Source: Bradyrhizobium nitroreducens
GTDB lineage: Bacteria; Pseudomonadota; Alphaproteobacteria; Rhizobiales; Xanthobacteraceae
Assembly (NCBI RefSeq): GCF_002776695.1
Contig: NZ_LFJC01000003.1
Coordinates: 169,672-233,671 of the forward strand
Direction: 5' to 3'
DNA: 64,000 nucleotides
Shown here: positions 1 to 9,400 of the stretch, in pieces
Position numbering within the stretch: the first letter of the stretch is position 1
Layout: each line of letters opens with the position of its first letter
Notes under the pieces: model-generated
Seen by the model: the letters and a program-made list of their open reading frames with translations, nothing else
What the model was told of the DNA's origin: nothing
Databases searched by the model: none
Position numbers and translations under genes: made by a program

Positions 1-194
1 CAACCGCCGGCGCCGGTGCTGCGGACGGCGTAGGCGCGAGGAGGGCCTCAAACGTCCGCTTCAGAGTTTGGAGCGGACGCCGCGTTGCTTCGTCGCAATC
101 GACAGCTTGTGACCCATTGCGGTCATCGAGGACTGCATGCAAGCTGTATCGCGAGTGGGCGAAGGTGAGACGCAACGCCTGTTAGAGCGATGGA

Positions 195-503
195 ATGTCA
201 GACCCTAAGTTAGTCAAGAGCTGGAAGATTACCGAAGCGCTGCTTGAGCGTGCGCGGCGCGCGCTGCCCGTAGGCCACGAGCGGGAATATGCAGCACGTT
301 TGACCCAATACCACGAGTTTCTGGAGCACAATGAACTCGAGTTAGCTCTCGATGTCCTCGAAGAACTGGGTCATCTCATCTCTGCCCGTGGTGGGTTTTG
401 GCGTGATCTGGAGCGAGCCGCCGAAAACATGGGTCTAGCAGATAGGCTGCCAGCTTTTCGAAAGGCATTTTCTGAGGCACCGGAACCGCCGAAATCCCGG
501 TAG
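195..503 (+). CDS. Small hypothetical protein, immunity-protein-like (MafI-type)
   Basis: This 102-residue protein is soluble, helical and acidic, with no signal peptide or membrane segment. The stretch around residues 35 to 56 (HEFLEHNELELALDVLEELG) resembles the central helix of small MafI-type immunity proteins, which neutralise a toxin usually encoded just upstream. That assignment rests on remembered family resemblance only. The toxin would have to lie before the window. One plus-strand frame is open from the window edge to a stop near position 185, but it shows no recognisable domain. The start is the first ATG in frame, close after that stop. Confidence 0.5.
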   Translation: MSDPKLVKSWKITEALLERARRALPVGHEREYAARLTQYHEFLEHNELELALDVLEELGHLISARGGFWRDLERAAENMGLADRLPAFRKAFSEAPEPPKSR

Positions 504-833
504 CTCCCAGAATAAAGCCCAAGCATGTTATGTCGCCTTATGGCCCGTTTGAGATCTGTCGACGTCCGGTAACGATGACTGTTTGTAGGAGGAGAGCGGA
601 AGTCGGAGCCACTCGGCCAAACCGACGCGAATGTCATGGTCGGCGTGGAGCCAACGCTTCCGAAAGCCGACCCCATCCTCGTTATCCATCCGGTTTCCAC
701 TGTGCTAATTTGAAACTGGCGATCGATTTTCCCAGGCTTGGCGCAGGGTGCGTGAGACGACGCGAGTTCATTTCGGCACTCTGCGGCGTGGCTTGGCGAC
801 AAATTTGTTCATCGAAAGCAAGAGGGCAAGCCC
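504..833. other. 330-bp intergenic region, nothing recognised
   Basis: I see no convincing gene, repeat or RNA here. Open frames on both strands lack family resemblance. The promoter of the downstream dehydrogenase presumably lies in the last 150 bases. Confidence 0.4.
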
Positions 834-1688
834 ATGAAAGACCTGGCTGGACGGACCGCCTTCGTGACAGGCGCTGCCTCGGGGATCGGCCTTGGCATCG
901 CGACCGCGCTGTCGCAGGCGGGGGTGAAGGTCATGCTCTGCGACATCGAGGAAGAGGCGCTGAAGAAGGCGGTCGCGGACCTGAAGACAGGGACCAACGT
1001 CGACGTCGATGGCGTGAAAGCCGATGTCTCGCTCAAAGGCGAGCTTCAAGCGGCAGCGGACGCGGCCGTCGCGCGGTACGGCAAGATCCACATATTGGTC
1101 AATAATGCGGGCGTCGGGGGCGGTGGCCCCTATGGTGAGTGGACTGATGCAGGCTGGGACTGGGTCCTCGGCGTCAACCTGAGATCGGTAATCTGGGGCT
1201 TCGAGATTTTCGGTCCGCTGATCGAAGCGCACGATGAAGGAGGGCAGGTCGTTTCCACAGCGTCCGTCGCCGGCCTGATTACGGGAACAAGCCCAGCGTA
1301 CGATGTGAGCAAATACGGAGTGGTGGCGCTGTCAGAAGGGATGCGTAAGGTCCTCGCGCCAAGGAAGATCGGGGTCTCCGTTCTGTGTCCGGGCATAGTC
1401 CGCACGCAGATCATGAACTCCCGGCGCAATGTGCCGCAGCGATTTGCCGGGGCGGTCGGCAATCCTCCGCCGACGGAAGGCCCCCGCGCCGAGTTCATCA
1501 AGGTATTCCAGGAACGGATCAGCTGCGGCATTGATCCGCTCTATGTGGGCGAGCTGGTCTGCGAGGCCATCGAGAACGACTGGCCTTACATTTTCACCGA
1601 TACCGAGCACGAACCCTTCATCGACGAGCGCTTCGCAGCGATCAAGCAGGGCTTCGACCGCATCCGCGGCCGAACGCCGCGACGCTAG
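834..1688 (+). CDS. Short-chain dehydrogenase/reductase (SDR) family
   Basis: This is a 284-residue classical SDR, a soluble NAD(P)-dependent oxidoreductase. The Rossmann motif TGAASGIG is at residues 12-19 and NNAG at 90-93. The catalytic set is Ser144 with Y156 and K160 of the YDVSK motif. An acidic residue after strand 2 (CDIEEE, about residue 37) suggests NAD(H) preference. The C-terminal part, about residues 190-280, is longer than the minimal 250-residue SDR and would form the substrate lid. The substrate cannot be inferred. The gene stands alone, with a 255-bp gap before the next plus-strand gene. Confidence 0.85.
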   Translation: MKDLAGRTAFVTGAASGIGLGIATALSQAGVKVMLCDIEEEALKKAVADLKTGTNVDVDGVKADVSLKGELQAAADAAVARYGKIHILVNNAGVGGGGPYGEWTDAGWDWVLGVNLRSVIWGFEIFGPLIEAHDEGGQVVSTASVAGLITGTSPAYDVSKYGVVALSEGMRKVLAPRKIGVSVLCPGIVRTQIMNSRRNVPQRFAGAVGNPPPTEGPRAEFIKVFQERISCGIDPLYVGELVCEAIENDWPYIFTDTEHEPFIDERFAAIKQGFDRIRGRTPRR

Positions 1689-1943
1689 CTCTCGTGTCTG
1701 CTCAGAGGCCCTGGTCACCAAGCGACCCAGCGGATGCGGGCGCTTAGTCGATGCTGCTTCGAGAAGGTTCATGCGGTTCTCGAAAATTTCGCCGCTCCTC
1801 AGGGCTCGTATCCAGTCATAGGATCGGTGCTCCGAGCACAATGGTTTTGGCCCATCGCTGAACGCCTGCGTTGGCGCCAAAGGCGGAGCTGCTCGCCGAA
1901 TCCGGCCATAGCCGCAAACAAAAGGCCACAGGGGGGGACCATC

Positions 1944-3224
1944 ATGTCCGCGTTGTCACGCCGCGATTTCCTGGCACTCTCGACATCCGCTGCCGCCGTC
2001 GGCCTCACCGCGCCGGTGCGGGCCGCGATGGGGCCGAACGACAAGTACGATCTGGTGATCCGCGGCGGCGAGGTGCTCGACCCCAGCCAGTCGCTGCGCG
2101 CCAGACGCGACATCGGCATCCGCTGGGGCGTCGTCGAGACGGTGCAGGAGACGATCCCCGCCGAGCGTGCGCTGAAGAGCATCGACGCCTCAGGCAAGCT
2201 CGTGATGCCCGGTCTCATCGATCTGCATTCCCACGTCTATCCTTACGGCTCGGCGATCGGCATTCCCGCCGACGAATTGGTGCAATTCCAGGCGACGACG
2301 ACCGTCGTCTCGGCGGGTGATGCCGGGGTCAACAATCTGGCGGCGCTGCGTCGGTTCATCGTGGCGCAGACGCGGGCGCGGATGTACGCCTTCGTCCACA
2401 TCGCCAATAACGGCCTGTCGGCGTTCCCGGCCGCCGAGCTGTACAATATCGACGTCGCCCAGACCGAAGCCTGCGCGATGGCGCTCGCCGAGAACGCCGA
2501 CTTCCTGCTCGGGGTCAAGGTGCGGATGTCGGAGAATGTGATCTACAAGCACGGGCTCGAGCCGCTGAAGCGCGGCATCCAGGCTTGCGAGATGTGCGGC
2601 TGGCCGGCGAAGATGATGGTGCATATCGGCGGCGTCGAAACCAAGGAGCTGATGTCGCAGATTCTCGACCTGCTCCGCCCGGGCGACGTGCTGACGCACG
2701 CCTATTCAGGCGCGCCCAACATGTCGAACGTCTTCACCAACATCGTCCAGGACGGCAAGCTGCTGCCGGCGGCCCTTGCCGCCAAGCAGCGCGGCGTCAT
2801 GTTCGACGTCGGTCACGGCGGCGGCAGCTTCGATTTCACCGTGGCGGAAGTGGCGATCCCCGGCGGCTGCACGCCGGACACGATCTCCTCCGACATCCAC
2901 GTCTTCTCCGGCAATTCGCCCGGCATTCCGTTCCTGCCCAACGTGATGAGCAAGTTCATGATTCTCGGTTTCACGCTGGAGCAGGTGGTCGCGATGGCGA
3001 CCACGGCGCCGGCGAAGATCATCGACCGGGCGCCGAAGATCGGCACGCTGCAAGTCGGTGCGCCCGGCGATGTCGCCATCATGGAGCTGGTGGAGGGGCC
3101 GGTCAGCTTCGTCGACACCCGCAACAACAAGAGGGAGGGGAAGGCCTATCTCAAGCCGATCCAGACCGTGATCAACGGCGTCCCGTTCGGGCGGCCTTAT
3201 CAGGCGCCGTTCGCGGTGAGGTAA
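1944..3224 (+). CDS. Tat-exported amidohydrolase (COG3964, Atu3266-like)
   Basis: This 426-residue metal-dependent amidohydrolase begins with a twin-arginine signal (SRRDFLAL, residues 5-12) and an Ala-rich hydrophobic core, so it is probably exported folded to the periplasm. The metal ligands are complete: HxH at H95/H97, a probable carboxylated lysine K192 (GVKVRM), H227, H252 (THAYSG) and D317 (SSDIH). It resembles the COG3964 group that contains Agrobacterium Atu3266, often misnamed dihydroorotase. The frame is open further upstream, but I chose the ATG at 1944 because a purine-rich run (GGGGGGGACC) precedes it and the Tat signal starts there. The true substrate is unknown. Confidence 0.8.
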   Translation: MSALSRRDFLALSTSAAAVGLTAPVRAAMGPNDKYDLVIRGGEVLDPSQSLRARRDIGIRWGVVETVQETIPAERALKSIDASGKLVMPGLIDLHSHVYPYGSAIGIPADELVQFQATTTVVSAGDAGVNNLAALRRFIVAQTRARMYAFVHIANNGLSAFPAAELYNIDVAQTEACAMALAENADFLLGVKVRMSENVIYKHGLEPLKRGIQACEMCGWPAKMMVHIGGVETKELMSQILDLLRPGDVLTHAYSGAPNMSNVFTNIVQDGKLLPAALAAKQRGVMFDVGHGGGSFDFTVAEVAIPGGCTPDTISSDIHVFSGNSPGIPFLPNVMSKFMILGFTLEQVVAMATTAPAKIIDRAPKIGTLQVGAPGDVAIMELVEGPVSFVDTRNNKREGKAYLKPIQTVINGVPFGRPYQAPFAVR

Positions 3225-3239
3225 GACGGCAGAGAGCAG

Positions 3240-4478
3240 CTAGGACGCCGCGACGCTCACCTTGACTGCGACGGGCCGCGGAAGGCGCAGCCCGCGGGCC
3301 AACACTGAGCGGCGCGGTGCCGCTTGCCGCTGCGGCAGCGTTCCGAAATGCGCAAGGACTTCGGTCAGCGCGCGCCTGACCGCTGGCTCGATCTTCGCGC
3401 AAATGAACCAGCAGACCAGGATCAGAAGGGCCAGCGCGATCCAGAGAGCCGAGGTCGGGTCCAGGCCGGCCTCGACCAGCGCACGAATGATCGCCGCACC
3501 AATGACGTTGTGGGTGAGATAGAGCGGGTAGGTGATCAGTCCCAACGTTCGCAAATAGGCCGGTGCTTCAGGAGAGGCGGTGTCCGCAGCGTGCCTGTTT
3601 CGCCTCGCGGCGAGGGCGATCAGCAGCACCGCGGCCGACCAGACCATGATCGGCGCAAGCGCGGATTGATCCGCGATGGCGGGGATCGAGGTCAGGAAGA
3701 ACGAGGCGAAGAAGTAGATCTCCGCTGCGCCCGAGACACAGGTGACGGCCAAGGCGATCTTCTCGAGCGCCGTCAGTTCCCTGTTCGCGGAGATGAACAG
3801 CCAGATTCCCAGCGCGAAGAAGCAGCCATGGCTGAGCAGGAAGGCCGCGCACGGCACCCGGAACATCAGGATGACGAGATAGGGCAGGTCGGATGGCGTC
3901 GTGCACGACATCACCAGCAGCGCGGCGGCGTTGAAGATGGCGCTGTAGATGGTGAGACCAAAGGCCAGGTGCCGCAGGGTGATCCTCCGCGTCAGCATGG
4001 CGCAAAATACGAGGCCATAAAACGCGGTCTCGGCGGCCAGCGTCCAATAGACCTCGTCGAGCCACTGACCCGTGACGCCCTTGGGCACCATCAGCATGGC
4101 GTGGACGTAGGGCAGGATGAGCTCGGAGGCCGGGCCGCTGCCGAAGAGCAGCAGAACGAGCAAGGTCGCAGTGGCGCAGACCCAGACTGCCGGATAAAGC
4201 CTGAGTGCGCGGCCGAGAAGGAACGCGCCGGGCGAAGATTGGCTCGCCGAATTGGCGATGACGAAACCGGAGATGACGAAGAAGATCTCGACGCCGACCC
4301 AGCCGAACCAGGTGAAGGCTGCGGCGGAGGGGTAGAGAACATCGGCGGCGACGGTGCGTTCAAAGCCCGGGACGCCGATCGAGGTCCAGGCCCAGGACCA
4401 GAACATCTGGTGAAAAATGGCAACGCCGAGCGCGGCGGCGAAGCGCAGCGGATCCAGCAGGGACAAATGGCTCTTCAC
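3240..4478 (-). CDS. Acyltransferase 3 (OafA/WecH-type) membrane protein
   Basis: This is a 412-residue polytopic inner-membrane protein of the acyltransferase-3 family, which transfers acetyl or other acyl groups to cell-surface carbohydrates. The N-terminus LDPLRFAAALGVAIFHQ carries the family Arg and His, and a second signature VEIFFVISGFVIA follows near residue 70. About ten hydrophobic segments can be counted. The C-terminal 40 residues are basic and cytosolic. The stop lies 15 bases from the stop of the convergent amidohydrolase. No polysaccharide genes surround it, so the acceptor is unknown. Confidence 0.85.
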   Translation of the reverse strand: MKSHLSLLDPLRFAAALGVAIFHQMFWSWAWTSIGVPGFERTVAADVLYPSAAAFTWFGWVGVEIFFVISGFVIANSASQSSPGAFLLGRALRLYPAVWVCATATLLVLLLFGSGPASELILPYVHAMLMVPKGVTGQWLDEVYWTLAAETAFYGLVFCAMLTRRITLRHLAFGLTIYSAIFNAAALLVMSCTTPSDLPYLVILMFRVPCAAFLLSHGCFFALGIWLFISANRELTALEKIALAVTCVSGAAEIYFFASFFLTSIPAIADQSALAPIMVWSAAVLLIALAARRNRHAADTASPEAPAYLRTLGLITYPLYLTHNVIGAAIIRALVEAGLDPTSALWIALALLILVCWFICAKIEPAVRRALTEVLAHFGTLPQRQAAPRRSVLARGLRLPRPVAVKVSVAAS

Positions 4479-4698
4479 GGCAGTGGACCGGGTTCATGCA
4501 ACGATCCCGCTGGAATTAGTGAAGGCGCCTATGGCGCTCTGCGACGTTGGTCACACTTGGTCCGTCGCTGTCGGGTAACGTTGCCCGAGCTCTGCGGCCG
4601 AAGACAGATCATCGCGGTTATGACAACTCAGATCCCAGGGCCCGACCTGAATTGCAGGCTTCTGGCCGCGAGCAGTCATCATCACCCTCGAGCGGGGT

Positions 4699-6456
4699 TC
4701 ATGACAGCGTTCGAAGTTCGTCCACACCGATAGGTGGCTTGCTTCGCCAGCCGACGATGAAGGCACGTTTTGCGAGCCCGTCCTGAACCCGAGCTATCTG
4801 CGTCCGCTCCGCAGCGAGCCGAAGCCGCAACAAGGGATCGCGGGTCCCCGAGACGGTGAGGCTTTTATTGATGACCCAGCCATAGGGTTCGACTCCGGCA
4901 CGCCGCAAGTCATCCTGAAGGGAGGCGGCCTCGGAAACCGGCGTCGTCTCCGGCAGCGTCACCAGAATCACCTTTGTATGGGTTGGATCCTGTAACCTCA
5001 TCAGAGGGGTAACGATCCGTCCCGGACCGCTCGGTGCGAGTTGGCTCGTCATCTGGCGATGATAGGCGCCGGTGGCGTCCAGCAGGAGCAGCGTGTGGCC
5101 TGTCGGCGCCGTATCGAGCACCACGAAGGCGCTCCGGGCCTCCGCAACAACGTGCGAGAAGGCATGGAAAACAGCGACCTCCTCGGTACACGGCGAAGCT
5201 AGATCCTCCAGCAGAAGGGCCTTGCCCTGCGCATCGAGGTCACGGCCACGGCTCGCCAATATTTTCTCGACATAGCGCTGCGTCTCGACCCGGGGATCGA
5301 TCCGGTCGACCGTCAGACCTGGCATGACGCCATCGACGACGAAACTGACGTGAGCTGCGGGATCGGTCGTGCTGAGATGGACGGCATGACCCCGCTTCGC
5401 CAACCCTACCGCGATGGCGGCAGCAAGCGTCGTCTTTCCGACGCCGCCCTTGCCCATGACCATGATCAGGCCGCGCTTGCCCTGCGCGATGTCATCAACC
5501 AACCGGTCGAGGCCCGGCAGGTCGATCGGCTCGGTGCTCCTCTCGGTGGAGACGATCGATGGTTGGTTGGAGGGCGACAGCAGCGCCCTCAGAGCCGTCA
5601 CGCCGACGATGTCGAAGCCAAGCAAAGGAATTTCGTCTCGCGGCAGTTTCGTGAGCGACGCCGGCATCGCGGCCAGCGCCTCGTCCTGATCCCGCTCAAG
5701 GGCAACTGCAACGACATCGGTCGGGTCCGCGGCGTGGAAGCGCCCGTTCACCACGAGAAACTGATTCGATAGATTGAGCCCATCGAGTTCGCCCGATGTC
5801 CTCGCTGCCTCGCGGACGGCGCCGCGATCGGCGCGGGTGACCAAGATGATGGTGGTCTGCCTGGAATCGCCCAGGGCCCGCAGCGCCTTGCGAAAGCGGT
5901 CTTCCTGCATCGTCAGACCTGAATGCGGCCCGAGGCAGGACGCTCCCCGATCGTTGTCCTTGAGAAAGCCGGTCCATGCCTTTGGCAGGCTAAGGAGACG
6001 TAGCGTGTGACCGGTCGGAGCGGTATCGAATATGATGTGATCGAACCCCGTGACATCGCCGTCAAGCAGGCCCACGAACTCGTCAAAGGCGGCTATTTCG
6101 GTGGTGCAGGCGCCGGAGAGCTGCTCGCGCACGGTCGATCGTTCGTCCGCGGTAATTTCGGGGCCGAGCTGTTCGAGGACCCGGCTGCGATAGGACTCGG
6201 CAGCTGCCTCCGGATCGATATTCATCGCCGAAAGTCCGGTGACGTTTGGCACCGGCGTCGGGCGATCGGTCAGAGTGGCTTCGAGCATCTCATCGAGGTT
6301 GGACGCAGGGTCGGTGCTGACGATAAGAACGCGAAGTCCACGGTCGGCAAGGACGATAGCGGTGGCGCACGCAAGAGAGGTCTTACCGACTCCGCCCTTT
6401 CCGGTGAAAAACAGATACGGGGTTGGGGCGGTCAGCGCGAGAAAGTGGTGCATCAT
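4699..6456 (-). CDS. arsA: ArsA arsenite/antimonite-stimulated ATPase, two-domain
   Basis: This 585-residue protein matches the full tandem ArsA layout (about 583 residues in the plasmid R773 protein). ArsA energises the ArsB arsenite pump. Half A1 has its P-loop GKGGVGKT at residues 19-26, and half A2 has the same motif at 335-342. The DTAPTGHT signature follows in both halves. The three metalloid-ligand cysteines are present: C117 (SGACTTE), C174 (GASCLGP) and C423 (SPCTEE). No arsB, arsD, arsC or arsR lies nearby, so it is an orphan here and the pump must be elsewhere if the pathway works. The sequence looks intact. Confidence 0.93.
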   Translation of the reverse strand: MMHHFLALTAPTPYLFFTGKGGVGKTSLACATAIVLADRGLRVLIVSTDPASNLDEMLEATLTDRPTPVPNVTGLSAMNIDPEAAAESYRSRVLEQLGPEITADERSTVREQLSGACTTEIAAFDEFVGLLDGDVTGFDHIIFDTAPTGHTLRLLSLPKAWTGFLKDNDRGASCLGPHSGLTMQEDRFRKALRALGDSRQTTIILVTRADRGAVREAARTSGELDGLNLSNQFLVVNGRFHAADPTDVVAVALERDQDEALAAMPASLTKLPRDEIPLLGFDIVGVTALRALLSPSNQPSIVSTERSTEPIDLPGLDRLVDDIAQGKRGLIMVMGKGGVGKTTLAAAIAVGLAKRGHAVHLSTTDPAAHVSFVVDGVMPGLTVDRIDPRVETQRYVEKILASRGRDLDAQGKALLLEDLASPCTEEVAVFHAFSHVVAEARSAFVVLDTAPTGHTLLLLDATGAYHRQMTSQLAPSGPGRIVTPLMRLQDPTHTKVILVTLPETTPVSEAASLQDDLRRAGVEPYGWVINKSLTVSGTRDPLLRLRLAAERTQIARVQDGLAKRAFIVGWRSKPPIGVDELRTLS

Positions 6457-6689
6457 AGGGTGTCCTGCGGCCGTAGTGGTGATACGGCGACGTGTCGACC
6501 GGTCCGGGCGCCGCGATGAGCATTGTGTTGAAGATGGTCAAACGCTTTGCGACGGGGTCTCGATTGAAACTTGGTAACAACGTCGACCGGGAGCTTGTTG
6601 AGCTGAATCAACGGGCGGAGGAAACCGCCGGCAAAGTAACGGCCATGTTTGACCCAAAGCGGAGTGGCCTGATCTCCTATTCCAGCAAG

Positions 6690-7142
6690 TCAGGAATTGA
6701 GTGCGTCGTAAACGATGCCCAGGACTACGCTGTAAGCCAGGAGCATCGCTAGCGAGAAGAGTGCCGGCGAAACGCCAAGTCCAACCTGGAATGCGAAAAA
6801 TCCAAGTCCGATCATGGGAAAGAACACCAGCCCCATCATCGCCCATCCGAGCACGCCGTAGGCGATTCCTTTGATCGCTCCAATATTGCCCGGCAGCCAC
6901 CGATAAAGATGTCCAAAGGCGAGACTGACGAGGGTTGAGCCATTCAGGAATGACAGCAGCCAAGGCACCACGGGATGAACTGCAGTGCCGGCCGCATGGC
7001 TCAGCGTCGTCTGGAGACTTTCGTAGGGCTCGAATGACGGAAGTAGTCCGGCCCAGGACTTGAAGTACATCAGAAGCGAATGCACGATGCTTCCGCACGC
7101 CCCTGCAACCACTGCCTTCCAAATCCTGTTGCCTGAAGGCAT
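6690..7142 (-). CDS. Conserved membrane protein of unknown function
   Basis: This is a 150-residue protein with about four hydrophobic segments (near residues 8-30, 55-75, 85-110 and 120-145), consistent with a small polytopic inner-membrane protein. It reads in the same direction as arsA, 233 bp upstream of it, but has no resemblance to ArsB or Acr3 pumps. It is somewhat lower in GC than the housekeeping genes. Glycine-rich motifs such as GIAYGVLGWAMMG suggest helix packing. I do not recognise a named family with confidence. Confidence 0.65.
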   Translation of the reverse strand: MPSGNRIWKAVVAGACGSIVHSLLMYFKSWAGLLPSFEPYESLQTTLSHAAGTAVHPVVPWLLSFLNGSTLVSLAFGHLYRWLPGNIGAIKGIAYGVLGWAMMGLVFFPMIGLGFFAFQVGLGVSPALFSLAMLLAYSVVLGIVYDALNS

Positions 7143-7448
7143 GCCGGGTTGCCCGTTCTCAGCGGTCGCTGCTGCTTGTCGCGATCATGGGCGCAATTCG
7201 ATTGAGGGCGTCAATCCGGCCTCGTCAGCTGAGGAACTGCTCAAGCGTAAAGGGAAGCATGCTGCGCTTCTCCCGGGCAATTTCGATTGAGCGTAGAGAA
7301 CTGCGCGGCTTCGCCGCTTGATGAGGATCAACGTCGTCCCTCGAGGTCCGCTGGCTGCCCGAGGTTGACATGGACCCCTTTCGGCTTCGACGTCGTCTTC
7401 TGCGCGCATGGCGGACGCCAACAGTTCGACGGTACGCCTAGCTCAGCG
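7143..7448. other. Intergenic region, no gene recognised
   Basis: About 300 bases separate the small membrane protein gene from a repeat element. Short open frames occur on both strands but none has a convincing start or family resemblance. I see no RNA gene. Confidence 0.4.
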
Positions 7449-7605
7449 CTCGTGCCCCGTGCGCCGCGTAGCGCTTCGGCGATGCGAAGCATCGTCCGGC
7501 GCGGTGTGCGGCGGGGCCGGGCCCATCTCTGCATGGTGTCGTGTCACGTTCTGGGTGCCGGCTCAGCGGAGCAGCGTTGCACGCTGCACCGCGTCCGGGA
7601 CACGA
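7449..7605. repeat. GC-rich interspersed repeat (Bradyrhizobium type)
   Basis: A segment rich in GCGCCGCGTAGCGCTTCGG-like sequence ends in the phrase GCGTCCGGGACACG. The two ends are partly complementary, so the element can fold on itself. I recognise it as a common intergenic sequence of Bradyrhizobium chromosomes. A shorter relative sits at 47573-47655 in this window and shares roughly 35 of 40 bases over its core. It does not encode a protein. Confidence 0.6.
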
Positions 7606-7620
7606 ACGGAGTCGAAGACG

Positions 7621-7650
7621 AAAACGGGGCCCGAAAGGGCCCCGCAAAAA
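7621..7650 (-). terminator. Rho-independent terminator of rpmG
   Basis: A perfect 8-bp GC stem, CGGGGCCC (7625-7632) and GGGCCCCG (7637-7644), surrounds a tetraloop. Read on the minus strand it is followed by a short T run (7624-7621). It lies 22 bases beyond the rpmG stop codon. The A run at 7646-7651 could let it work weakly in the other direction too. Confidence 0.8.
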
Positions 7651-7671
7651 ACTCAGTCGCTTGTCCGCGTC

Positions 7672-7839
7672 TTACTTGATCTTGGCTTCGCGGAATTCGA
7701 CGTGCTTGCGCGCGACCGGGTCGTACTTCTTCTTGACCAGCTTGTCGGTCATGGTGCGCGAATTCTTCTTGGCGACGTAGTAGAAGCCGGTGTCGGCCGA
7801 GGACACGAGCTTGACCTTGATGGTGACCGCTTTGGCCAT
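7672..7839 (-). CDS. rpmG: 50S ribosomal protein L33
   Basis: This small gene encodes 55 residues: it starts [13 protein letters not shown], contains [12 protein letters not shown] in the middle and ends [10 protein letters not shown]. That is a full-length bacterial L33 of the large ribosomal subunit. No zinc-binding cysteines are present, so it is the Cys-minus form. The ATG at 7839 follows a short leader and a strong terminator follows the stop. It lies at the end of the minus-strand housekeeping run that includes rnr and topA. Confidence 0.95.
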   Translation of the reverse strand: MAKAVTIKVKLVSSADTGFYYVAKKNSRTMTDKLVKKKYDPVARKHVEFREAKIK

Positions 7840-7963
7840 GTTCAGAACCTCAGGAATGAAGGGAATCTGGAGCCGGCCAAACGGCCCGCGTTGGCCGGCA
7901 ACCTAGCCAGAAACCGCCTGATGTCAAGGTTTCAGGGGGCAGAAACCACCCAAATCGGGCCCA

Positions 7964-9289
7964 TTAGGCCTCGAAGAACCGGTTTTTGGGCCGCGGCAGG
8001 CCCAGATTCTCCCTCAAAGTGGGCCCTTCGTACTCTTTCCGGAAAATCCCGCGCCGCTGCAGCTCCGGGACGACCTTGTCGACGAAATCGTCGAGGCCGG
8101 CGGGCAGGAACGGGAACATGATGTTGAAGCCGTCGGAGCCGCGCCCGACCAGCCATTCCTCCATCTGGTCGGCGATGGTCTTGGCGGTGCCGACGAAGGA
8201 GAGCCCGCCATAGCCGCCGACGCGCTGGGCGAGCTGGCGCACCGTGAGCTTGTCGCGGGCGGCGAGATCGACCATGCGCTGGCGGCCGCTCTTGCTGGCG
8301 TTGGTCTCGGGGATTTCGGGGAGGGGGCCGTCGGGATCGAAGCCGGACGCGTCGGTGCCGAGGATGACGGAGAGCGAGGCGATCGCGCTGTCGTAATGCA
8401 CGCGGCTGTCGAGCAGCGCGCGCTTCTCCTTGGCCTCGTCGACGCTGTCGCCGACCACGACGAAGGCGCCGGGCAGGATCTTGAGGTGTTCAGGATCGCG
8501 GCCGACCTTCTCCATGCGGCCCTTGATGTCGGCATAGAGCTTTTGGCCGTCGGCGAGGCTGCCGCCGCCGGTGAACACCGCTTCCGCCGTTTCGGCCGCG
8601 AGCTGCTTGCCGTCTTCCGACGCGCCGGCCTGCACGATGACAGGCCAGCCCTGCACGGGGCGGGCGATGTTGAGGGGCCCGCGCACCTTCAGATATTTGC
8701 CGTGGTGGTCGAGCGTGTGCATCTTCGCGGGATCGAAGAACAGCCCGCTCTCGACGTCGCGCACGAAGGCATCGTCCGCGAAGGAATCCCACAGGCCCGT
8801 GACGACGTCGTAGAACTCGCGGGCGCGCTTGTAGCGTTCGGCATGCTCCATGTGGTCGTCGAGGCCGAAATTCAGCGCCGCATCCGGGTTCGACGTCGTG
8901 ACAATGTTCCAGCCGGCGCGGCCGCCGCTGAGATGATCGAGCGAGGCGAAGCGGCGTGCGACGTGATAGGGCTCGTCGAACGTGGTCGAGCCCGTCGCGA
9001 TCAGGCCGATACGCTCGGTAACCGCCGAGAGTGCCGACAGCAGCGTGAACGGCTCGAACGAGGTCACGGTGTGGCTGCGCTTCAGCGCATTGATCGGCAT
9101 GTTCAGCACGGCGAGGTGATCGGCCATGAAGAAGGCGTCGAACTTGCCGGCCTCGAGCTTCCGGATCAGCTGCTTGATATGGCCAAAGTTGAAATTGGCG
9201 TCGGGCCAAGCCCCGGGATAGCGCCAGGCGCCGGTGTGGATGCTGATCGGGCGCATGAACGCGCCAAGCTTGAGTTGCCGTTGTGCCAT
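7964..9289 (-). CDS. LLM-class FMN-dependent monooxygenase (NtaA/SnaA/DszA group)
   Basis: This 441-residue protein belongs to the bacterial luciferase-like monooxygenases that use reduced FMN from a partner reductase. The N-terminus KLGAFMRPISIHTGAWRYP, then FDAFFMADHLA and GRAGWNIVTTSNPDAALNFG, are diagnostic of the NtaA/SnaA/DszA subgroup. Members of this subgroup attack aminopolycarboxylates, sulfones or sulfonates. The length is normal for the group. No flavin reductase gene lies beside it, so the substrate stays open. The start ATG at 9289 gives the usual short lead to the first beta strand. Confidence 0.88.
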   Translation of the reverse strand: MAQRQLKLGAFMRPISIHTGAWRYPGAWPDANFNFGHIKQLIRKLEAGKFDAFFMADHLAVLNMPINALKRSHTVTSFEPFTLLSALSAVTERIGLIATGSTTFDEPYHVARRFASLDHLSGGRAGWNIVTTSNPDAALNFGLDDHMEHAERYKRAREFYDVVTGLWDSFADDAFVRDVESGLFFDPAKMHTLDHHGKYLKVRGPLNIARPVQGWPVIVQAGASEDGKQLAAETAEAVFTGGGSLADGQKLYADIKGRMEKVGRDPEHLKILPGAFVVVGDSVDEAKEKRALLDSRVHYDSAIASLSVILGTDASGFDPDGPLPEIPETNASKSGRQRMVDLAARDKLTVRQLAQRVGGYGGLSFVGTAKTIADQMEEWLVGRGSDGFNIMFPFLPAGLDDFVDKVVPELQRRGIFRKEYEGPTLRENLGLPRPKNRFFEA

Positions 9290-9400
9290 CGCCCGGTGTG
9301 TCCTTCTTCATTGTCGTTCGGAAAGACATAGGTGCGCCGGGGAACTCCGCCATTAGGGAAGGTGGGAAGAATTTTCCGTTTTTTACAGCTATCTCAGCAC

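Noticed and set aside
1944..3224. Dihydroorotase identity for the Tat-exported amidohydrolase
   Set aside because: Pyrimidine synthesis is cytosolic and this protein has a Tat signal; its metal motif spacing fits the COG3964 group better.
6492..6752. Plus-strand 86-codon frame upstream of arsA
   Set aside because: It overlaps the 3' end of the membrane protein gene on the other strand, has no ribosome site and shows no protein-like composition at its end.
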